Shown piece by piece: positions 6,187-11,462 of a DNA stretch of 11,462 nucleotides (the first letter of the stretch is position 1; the number at the start of each line of letters is the position of its first letter). Where the stretch lies: contig JAFXWR010000266.1 of the NCBI GenBank assembly GCA_017542725.1, forward strand, positions 1-11,462, written 5' to 3'. The notes below the pieces were generated by a model. The model saw only the letters and a program-made list of their open reading frames with translations. It ran no database searches and was not told the origin of the DNA. The DNA is from Lachnospiraceae bacterium (GTDB lineage: Bacteria; Bacillota_A; Clostridia; Lachnospirales; Lachnospiraceae). The translations under genes were made by a program, and so were the position numbers.

Positions 6187-7366
6187 CTTTCTTACTCACA
6201 TAACTATAAATTATAAATAATAGTGCAAATCCCACCGCTGGCACTATTTGCACATAGTTAATTGATATAGCATTTGATGCCAAGGTCATAAGTGAAGATA
6301 TCGCAGCGATACCGCAAAGTCCAAATACACCTGCGAGACTTATTATTACGCTTAATATTTTTGTATCAAACAATTCTTTTAAGTTTGCATCTAAGAGTGG
6401 AGTAAGTGGTCCTGACATAAATCCAATCAATGCAACATTCGCATATACAAGCCACACACCCTTATATGGCAAGAACAGCATAAAAATCAATGCTGACTCT
6501 AAAAATGCTAAAGTTTTTATTATCTTTTTAGTTCCAACTTTCTCAGCAACTATACCCATGCAAATTCTTCCAATTGTAAGTGCAAATGAATAAATCGCCG
6601 CTGTTGCTGCTCCCTCTATTACAGATATTCCTTTTTGTTCAACTGCTATAGTTGCAGCCCAAGCCATAAATGCACAGCCCGAACCAATTGACAACGTAAA
6701 GCAAAATAAAGTAAGCAAAACTTTTTTCATTTTCAAAACTTCTATTACCTTTATATCGCTCGACTTTTCTTCTTCTGTTACAGAGTGCATGCTGAGAATG
6801 TCTTTATCTATTGTCTCTCTCTTTTTAATCCAATACTTTTTCATAAAAGAAAGAATGATTATAACTACTATTGTTATAACTAATGAAATGTTAAAGCCGT
6901 TTCTATATGAAGGCGTATATAAGAGTGCAAATGTCATAAGCATTGGCGCAGCTGTCGCAGTCAATCCCCATACCGCATGCATAAATGATACCCATTTAGC
7001 GTCATACGCTTTTACCACATAGCTATTTGAATTTACATCAATGATTCCGTTACCTAAACCAAGGATTGCTGAAGCAGCAAAAAGCATTTGAATACTTATC
7101 GCATTTGCATAGAGAATCATACTAATTGCATACAATATAAGACCTAAAATGCTCGTGAGGTTAGACCCCAGTTTCTGTCTTATTCTAAATGTCATTAGAC
7201 TTGAAAGTCCTGATGCGATACTTGTAATTGTAAATATAATTCCAATAGCAGCTGCATCAATATTAAGTTCAGATGCCATATGTGGCCATATACCACCAAC
7301 CAATGAACTACATAATCCGTAGACTCCAAAGCAGACATAGATCATAAACATGAATGTTTTAGTCAT
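6173..7366 (-). CDS. MFS transporter, second of a tandem paralogous pair
   Basis: A 397-residue major facilitator protein with twelve predicted membrane segments in two halves joined by a charged cytoplasmic loop (about residues 175-210, containing HSVTEEEKSS). The signature LGLGNGIIDVNSNSYVVKAYD followed by VSFMHAVWGL resembles the fucose-permease-like (FHS) and related sugar MFS branch. The second half has VEQKGISVIEGAATAA. It shares these blocks with the upstream gene (7378-8583), so the two are clearly duplicates. The substrate is unknown; a sugar or small organic solute is plausible, and drug export cannot be excluded. AAGGAG about seven bases before ATG marks the start. The gap from the preceding gene is only 11 bp and the Shine-Dalgarno abuts its stop codon, so the two are co-translated from one mRNA. 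The stop lies inside the end of malQ on the opposite strand. Confidence 0.87.
   Translation of the reverse strand: MTKTFMFMIYVCFGVYGLCSSLVGGIWPHMASELNIDAAAIGIIFTITSIASGLSSLMTFRIRQKLGSNLTSILGLILYAISMILYANAISIQMLFAASAILGLGNGIIDVNSNSYVVKAYDAKWVSFMHAVWGLTATAAPMLMTFALLYTPSYRNGFNISLVITIVVIIILSFMKKYWIKKRETIDKDILSMHSVTEEEKSSDIKVIEVLKMKKVLLTLFCFTLSIGSGCAFMAWAATIAVEQKGISVIEGAATAAIYSFALTIGRICMGIVAEKVGTKKIIKTLAFLESALIFMLFLPYKGVWLVYANVALIGFMSGPLTPLLDANLKELFDTKILSVIISLAGVFGLCGIAAISSLMTLASNAISINYVQIVPAVGFALLFIIYSYVSKKVSNA
6219..6248. repeat. Inverted repeat just past the end of malQ
   Basis: AATAGTGC (6219-6226) and GCACTATT (6241-6248) are perfect 8-bp arms around a 14-base loop, 33 bases after the malQ stop. 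An alternative pairing, GTGCAAAT with ATTTGCAC (6246-6253), overlaps it. There is no T tract on the + strand, so it is at most a weak 3' end signal for malQ. It also lies within coding sequence of the opposing MFS gene. Confidence 0.3.
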
Positions 7367-7377
7367 GACTTTCTCCT

Positions 7378-8583
7378 TTACACTTTTGCTTTCCTATTTG
7401 CCCTATAGACAATATAAGAAAATATTAAAAGTAATATTATCGCAATAGTAATTATATATACCTGTATCACATCTATTCCAAAAAATCTTACAACAAGAGT
7501 GGCACAAAACGAAGAAATACCTATACCTGTAAGGCTAAATATAGAGCAAAAACTCAAAATTTCTCCCACATTGTTTTCACCAAAAAGGTCTTTTAAGTAA
7601 TGATTAAGGAACGGTATGATAGGAGATATTCCTATACCTAAAATTGCTGCATTTAAATATAAGAAATGTATATTTGTCGACTTAATGAACATAGTTCCAA
7701 TTCCAACGATAGACAAAATAATTCCAAATAACACAACGCTCTTAGTTTTAAAACTGCTTGCTACAAAACCTAAGATTACTCTTGTGATAGTTAAAGTTGC
7801 AAAAAATACTGTCGCCAAGTTTGCACCTTCTATTACAGATATATGTCTCTGCTCCACAAATATAGTTGCAATCCATGTATTCAAAAGTCCATTTAATGCA
7901 TTTCCAAAAAAGAAACAAATCATAACTATAAGTGCTAAATCTATCTTTATAATGTCTGTAAACTTCTTGTTGCTTGTCTTCTCTTCTTCTGACACCGAAT
8001 GAAGTTCAACTATTTCTTTTGCAACCTTGTCCTTATTTGCCATCCACTTTTTTTTCATAAATCGCATCAAAATAAATACAACTATTATAATAATCGCGCC
8101 TATTGCAAAACCAGCTCTATAATTATTTAAAAACGAAATGGAAAATGCCATTATCATAGGTCCTATGGAAGAACCAACTCCCCAGCATGCGTGAAGCAAT
8201 GATACTTTTTTTGCATCATATGCTTTTATGACATAGCTATTTGCACCTACATCAACTATTGCATTTCCTATACCAAGAATTATAAATCCAATGCCAATAA
8301 TGTATATATTTTGTGCCACATAATACAAAATTAAGCAAAGTGCCATAAACACAAGCCCAATTGAAATTGTAACGTTGGTGCCATACTTTCTTCTTATCTT
8401 GTATACAAAAGCACACGCGATTCCTGATGTGATATTGCAGAGTGTTGAAACTACACCAAGAAGTGCAACCGCTGCACCGATATCTTCAGCAACTTTTGGC
8501 CAAACACTATTTAATAGATTTCCCGACAAGCCATATAATACATAGCTTACAAAAACCACAAATAGAAAATTATACATTGACAT
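7378..8583 (-). CDS. MFS transporter, first of a tandem paralogous pair
   Basis: A 401-residue, twelve-segment major facilitator protein. The blocks LGIGNAIVDVGANSYVIKAYDAK and VSLLHACWGVGSSIGP align with the downstream paralogue and resemble FHS-type sugar permeases. A central charged loop carries ELHSVSEEEKTSNKK, and the second half has the shared VEQRHISVIEGA block. An ATG two codons upstream (8587-8589) would leave only one base after GGAGG, whereas the ATG at 8581-8583 has seven, so the later start is chosen. It lies about 30 bp after the histidine kinase stop with no terminator between, suggesting that kinase, regulator and transporters share a transcript. A TATTATAA in that gap could be a secondary promoter -10 box. 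Membrane transporter identity is firm; substrate is unknown. Confidence 0.87.
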   Translation of the reverse strand: MSMYNFLFVVFVSYVLYGLSGNLLNSVWPKVAEDIGAAVALLGVVSTLCNITSGIACAFVYKIRRKYGTNVTISIGLVFMALCLILYYVAQNIYIIGIGFIILGIGNAIVDVGANSYVIKAYDAKKVSLLHACWGVGSSIGPMIMAFSISFLNNYRAGFAIGAIIIIVVFILMRFMKKKWMANKDKVAKEIVELHSVSEEEKTSNKKFTDIIKIDLALIVMICFFFGNALNGLLNTWIATIFVEQRHISVIEGANLATVFFATLTITRVILGFVASSFKTKSVVLFGIILSIVGIGTMFIKSTNIHFLYLNAAILGIGISPIIPFLNHYLKDLFGENNVGEILSFCSIFSLTGIGISSFCATLVVRFFGIDVIQVYIITIAIILLLIFSYIVYRANRKAKV

Positions 8584-8590
8584 ATTCATT

Positions 8591-8595
8591 CCTCC
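8591..8595 (-). promoter_or_regulatory. Shine-Dalgarno that decides the first MFS start
   Basis: The - strand reads GGAGG here. It lies one base from the first in-frame ATG and seven bases from the second, so only the second is well placed for initiation. Confidence 0.75.
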
Positions 8596-8613
8596 ACGCT
8601 TATTTTATAATAT

Positions 8614-10032
8614 TTATTTAATTATATCAACAAAAATAGTAATAATAAAAGTTGTACCTTTCTCTTCTATGCTATCAACTTCAACTTTATAACCCAGATA
8701 GTCAGCAGAGCTCTTTACAACAGCAAGCCCTATGCCAAAGTGACCATCTTCGCCTTTATAGTAGCGAGTAAAAATATTTTGTATATTCTTAGCATCTATA
8801 CCCTTTCCGTCATCCGTAACCGCTATAACATACTGGGGCTCGCTGTGCGAGCCCGCTTTTTTTAGTTCAATTACTACCTGTGATTTTGCATACTTAATTC
8901 CGTTGCTTAAAAGATTTTGGATAATGCGAATCAACAACTTCCTGTCACTATTCACCAAGCCCTCATCATCTAATTCATTTTTAAATATTATCTTCTTACT
9001 TTCATCTATAACTTTAACTGTCTCTACCTGCTCACTTATCAACTCAACTAAACTTAACTCTTCATTATTTCCTTTATAAGTATCATTATCAAAACGACTT
9101 AAAACTAAAATATTTTCAATCATTTCTTTTAATTGGTTTCCAGTTCTAAGTATCACTTCGCATGCTTTATTTTTATCTTTTATAATTCCCGCCTTCAAAC
9201 CATCTGCATAACCAAGAATAGATACAAGTGGCGTTCTCAAATCATGTGCTACATTTTCATATATGGTATTCTTTCTGTTTGTCTCAACATCTATTTTTTT
9301 TTGCATGTTGATAAGAGACTGTCTAAGAGATTCAAGTTCTGTAGTTGATATATTCTTATCACCTATAGTAACTCCCTTTCCAATCACATACTCTTCTGAC
9401 TCTTTTGAAAGTTTTATTATAGGCTTTGTCAAATCTTTTGCTACTAGATAAACTGTAAGTATAACTAATACCAGCACTATAAACTGTATCAACAGAAGCT
9501 GCCTTGAACTTTCTCTAAGCAAATTTGATTTGCCAGTCAATTCTTGTATGACCACAAAATATTTTTCTTTTATATTAAGCGAGTTGCTTGTTACATAGAC
9601 ATTTGCTATATACTCTTTACCATTAAATGTTATATTTGTGAGCGTCCCCTCTTCTAGCTCATAATCACTCAAAAGTGAAGATAAAAATGAAAGCATTTCT
9701 TTATCTATATATATGCTATTATCAAAAAGCGAAACTTCATTGTAGTTGCTATCAAATACATAAACCTGTGTGTTGTTACCCTGATTTACAAGATGTTCTG
9801 ATGGCTTTAATGTAAATTTTTCTTCATCAGAATTTTTAAAGTTATCAACCTGTGTAACGACATCGTTATATGCTTCGTTTAACTTTTCTCTAGCATTATC
9901 CTTTACAAACCTATCTATGGAAAAATAATTAATCAAAAAAGTGGCGACAGCAAAAATCACCACTATTTGCACAATAGGCCAAAATATTTTACTAAATATT
10001 TTTTTTGTTTTCTTATTTGCTGCTCTTTCCAT
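8614..10032 (-). CDS. Sensor histidine kinase, OmpR-partner type
   Basis: A 472-residue membrane kinase. A basic N-terminus leads to membrane helix 1 (about 17-36), an extracellular sensor region (37-178), helix 2 (179-198) and a HAMP linker starting LTKPIIKLSKE (201-249). The HisKA domain has the phosphoacceptor H263 in NVAHDLRTPL. The HATPase domain has its N box in NLLSNGIKYA (373-382), G1 DDGKGI (407-412), an F box around FTRYYKGEDG, and G2 GIGLAVVK (433-440). Residues 393-400 (AGSHSEPQ) are an insertion encoded exactly by a palindromic repeat, in the turn between two beta strands after the N box. Key catalytic residues are intact. The start overlaps the response regulator stop by 20 bp and has only a weak Shine-Dalgarno, so translation is probably coupled. 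The sensor domain is not recognised and the signal is unknown. Confidence 0.93.
   Translation of the reverse strand: MERAANKKTKKIFSKIFWPIVQIVVIFAVATFLINYFSIDRFVKDNAREKLNEAYNDVVTQVDNFKNSDEEKFTLKPSEHLVNQGNNTQVYVFDSNYNEVSLFDNSIYIDKEMLSFLSSLLSDYELEEGTLTNITFNGKEYIANVYVTSNSLNIKEKYFVVIQELTGKSNLLRESSRQLLLIQFIVLVLVILTVYLVAKDLTKPIIKLSKESEEYVIGKGVTIGDKNISTTELESLRQSLINMQKKIDVETNRKNTIYENVAHDLRTPLVSILGYADGLKAGIIKDKNKACEVILRTGNQLKEMIENILVLSRFDNDTYKGNNEELSLVELISEQVETVKVIDESKKIIFKNELDDEGLVNSDRKLLIRIIQNLLSNGIKYAKSQVVIELKKAGSHSEPQYVIAVTDDGKGIDAKNIQNIFTRYYKGEDGHFGIGLAVVKSSADYLGYKVEVDSIEEKGTTFIITIFVDIIK
8835..8856 (+). repeat. Short palindromic repeat, copy 3, in frame inside the histidine kinase
   Basis: GGGCTCGC (8836-8843) and GCGAGCCC (8847-8854) form a perfect 8-bp hairpin with a TGT loop. 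The right half, GCGAGCCCGC, is identical to copy 1, and the left half has TC where copies 1 and 2 have GA, turning the internal loop into Watson-Crick pairs. Seven T residues follow on the + strand, so it also looks like a terminator for transcripts antisense to the kinase. Confidence 0.75.
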
Positions 10033-10732
10033 CAGAAAGTCTATATCCTACTCCCCATATCGTGTCTATGCTTATCTTGGCTTTGTTCTCATCAAGTTTT
10101 TTTCTAAGCCTTTTTAAGAGGTCATCTATTACTCTGTTGTCATCTTCTTCATATCCCCATACATCTGCAAGTATGTCTTTTTTAGTAACTGCTTCTTTCT
10201 GTTTCTCAAACATATAGACCAAAAACTTATATTCTATATTTGTAAATGATACCTCTTTCTTATTTATAACTACTTTCATCGCACCTGTATCAATGGTTAC
10301 ATTTGAATATTCAAGTATCTTCTTTGGCTTCTCAACTTTTTTAACTTGTCCTCTCTCACTTCTTCTTAAAACATTTTTCACTCTTGCCACAAGTTCAAGC
10401 GGCATAAATGGCTTTACTATATAATCATCACTTCCATCATTGAAACCTCTAACCTTGTCAACCTCTTGATCCTTTGCAGAAACTAAAATTACTGGCACCT
10501 CGCTCTTCTCTCTTATCTTTGTGAGCGCTTCAAAACCATCCATTCCAGGCAGCATTATGTCGAGTGTTATGATGTTTGGTTCTTTTTTCTTAACAGCATT
10601 TAAGAGTTTCTCCGCAGTATCAAATGTCTCTGCTTCAAAATTATCATTTTCAAGATACATCTTTATAAGCTCTGATATATTTTTATCATCGTCACAAATA
10701 TATACTATCTTTGTAGTTTGCTTTTCATCCAT
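10013..10732 (-). CDS. OmpR/PhoB-family response regulator
   Basis: A 239-residue cytosolic DNA-binding regulator. The receiver domain (about 7-120) has the acidic pocket CDDD (13-16), phosphoacceptor D58 in TLDIMLPG, S85 in the switch position and K107 in VKPF. After a charged linker (122-138) comes a winged-helix effector domain, with EVSFTNIEYKFLVYMF, TKKDILADVWGYEEDDNRVIDDLLKRLRKKL (recognition helix region) and the closing TIWGVGYRL. Length is typical. GAGGT seven bases before ATG supports the start. It overlaps the cognate histidine kinase gene by 20 bp and lies 31 bp downstream of the surface-protein gene without a terminator, so these probably form one operon. The nearby MFS genes and surface protein are plausible targets by inference; no operator repeats were identified. 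Confidence 0.95.
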   Translation of the reverse strand: MDEKQTTKIVYICDDDKNISELIKMYLENDNFEAETFDTAEKLLNAVKKKEPNIITLDIMLPGMDGFEALTKIREKSEVPVILVSAKDQEVDKVRGFNDGSDDYIVKPFMPLELVARVKNVLRRSERGQVKKVEKPKKILEYSNVTIDTGAMKVVINKKEVSFTNIEYKFLVYMFEKQKEAVTKKDILADVWGYEEDDNRVIDDLLKRLRKKLDENKAKISIDTIWGVGYRLSDGKSSK

Positions 10733-10763
10733 ATCACTTACCTCTTAATTTTGCATTGTATTA

Positions 10764-11462
10764 TTATGAAAGTCCTGGTACTTCGCTAATTACTTTTGGC
10801 TCAATTCCTTGAACTTGTGAAAGTACCTCTTCATTTACAAGTCGACCACCTAATATAGGGTCAAACAAGAGTTTCGCTCCTCCTAATTCTTTATAGCCAA
10901 GATATACAGTTCCCATCATTGGTCCTTCTTCTTGTAAGTAATAATAATTTCCTCTATATTTTATAAATCCAGTTTGCATTACACCTTCTCTATCAAATAC
11001 ATAGTATAACCCTCCTAATGAAACTGAACCATTTACTGGTATTTCGCGATCGCCGTCACTTAAAATATATGTTCTGCTTGCTGTAATAGGATCAATTCTC
11101 CAACTTCCACTCCAATGACCATCTATAACACTTGGAGCTGCCTGACTTGCAGCATATATTTCTCCTACTTTATCGCTTACGCCAATCAACTCACCATAAT
11201 CATGATGAATGACATATTCTTTTCCATTCATTATTACATTGTTAAAAATTAATGAGCCATAGTCTATTGATTTTGGGTCCTCATTAAATAGGTATGTGCT
11301 ACCATAGAAATTATTAAATCCATACACCATGTAACCTTTGCTATCAAATCCATAGTATCTTTCTTTTTCGTCACCAATGTCTATTTTGAAAATACCATCT
11401 GCATATTTTTCTGACATTGAACTCTTAGGATCATATCCATAATATGACCAACCTACTAAATC
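10764..11462 (-). CDS. Surface protein with cell-wall-binding-like repeats, C-terminal part
   Basis: A 232-codon piece, open at the right edge, so the N-terminus (and any signal peptide) is outside the window; an internal Met at 11417 is not the start. Two units of about 57 residues align with each other. The first runs from YYGFDSKGYMVYGF to HDYGELIG (residues about 36-94) and the second from YYVFDREGVMQTGF to ILGGRLVN (about 153-210). The fragment begins GWSYYGYDPKSS. The aromatic and glycine pattern (YYxFDxxGxMxxGF) resembles choline-binding/cell-wall-binding repeats of Gram-positive surface proteins. About 55 residues between the units, including HWSGSWRIDP, form a less clear region. The C-terminus ends in a short hydrophilic tail with no LPXTG motif or membrane anchor, so attachment would be through the repeats. 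It is the most upstream visible gene of the operon with the two-component system and MFS pair. The upstream domain could be an enzyme or an adhesin. Confidence 0.75.
   Translation of the reverse strand, partial: DLVGWSYYGYDPKSSMSEKYADGIFKIDIGDEKERYYGFDSKGYMVYGFNNFYGSTYLFNEDPKSIDYGSLIFNNVIMNGKEYVIHHDYGELIGVSDKVGEIYAASQAAPSVIDGHWSGSWRIDPITASRTYILSDGDREIPVNGSVSLGGLYYVFDREGVMQTGFIKYRGNYYYLQEEGPMMGTVYLGYKELGGAKLLFDPILGGRLVNEEVLSQVQGIEPKVISEVPGLS

Noticed and set aside
1..11462. CRISPR array, tRNA, rRNA, prophage or insertion-sequence genes
   Set aside because: No regularly spaced repeats, cloverleaf sequences, rRNA-like stretches, transposases or integrases were seen on either strand.

Overview
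The window is AT-rich DNA (roughly one third G+C by eye) with strong Shine-Dalgarno sites, a textbook sigma-A promoter and U-tailed hairpin terminators. Together with the LysA, PNP, SulP, GH77 and cell-wall-binding-repeat proteins, this points to a low-GC Bacillota chromosome, most likely a Clostridia/Lachnospiraceae-like anaerobe. The genus cannot be fixed from the sequence alone. Nothing looks like phage, plasmid, tRNA, rRNA or CRISPR, and no stretch over 300 bases lacks a gene.

Layout. (1) Bases 1-198 hold the C-terminus of diaminopimelate decarboxylase (lysA, +), closed by a bidirectional terminator shared with the opposing operon. (2) Bases 254-2699 (-) hold a tight three-gene operon: purine nucleoside phosphorylase, then a DUF3800 protein joined by a 1-base stop/start overlap, then a HAD phosphatase. 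(3) Bases 2700-2905 are a divergent promoter region. (4) Bases 2906-6186 (+) hold a small four-helix membrane protein with a perfect consensus promoter and its own terminator, then a SulP anion transporter lacking the STAS domain, then malQ (4-alpha-glucanotransferase). (5) Bases 6173-11462 (-) hold an apparent five-gene operon, read right to left: a surface protein with cell-wall-binding-like repeats (N-terminus outside the window), an OmpR-type response regulator, its histidine kinase, and two tandem paralogous MFS transporters. Its last gene overlaps the end of malQ tail to tail by 14 bp.

The most interesting signal is a small GC-rich palindromic repeat of about 22-26 bp, present three times. 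Two copies sit exactly at the 3' ends of lysA and the SulP gene and supply the TAG stop codon of each. The third lies in frame inside the histidine kinase ATPase domain and encodes eight extra residues in a predicted beta turn. Base pairs in the arms co-vary between copies, so the hairpin itself appears to be kept. The PNP-DUF3800-HAD operon, where a predicted RNase-H-fold protein of unknown function is coupled to purine salvage enzymes, is the best candidate for an undescribed functional module.
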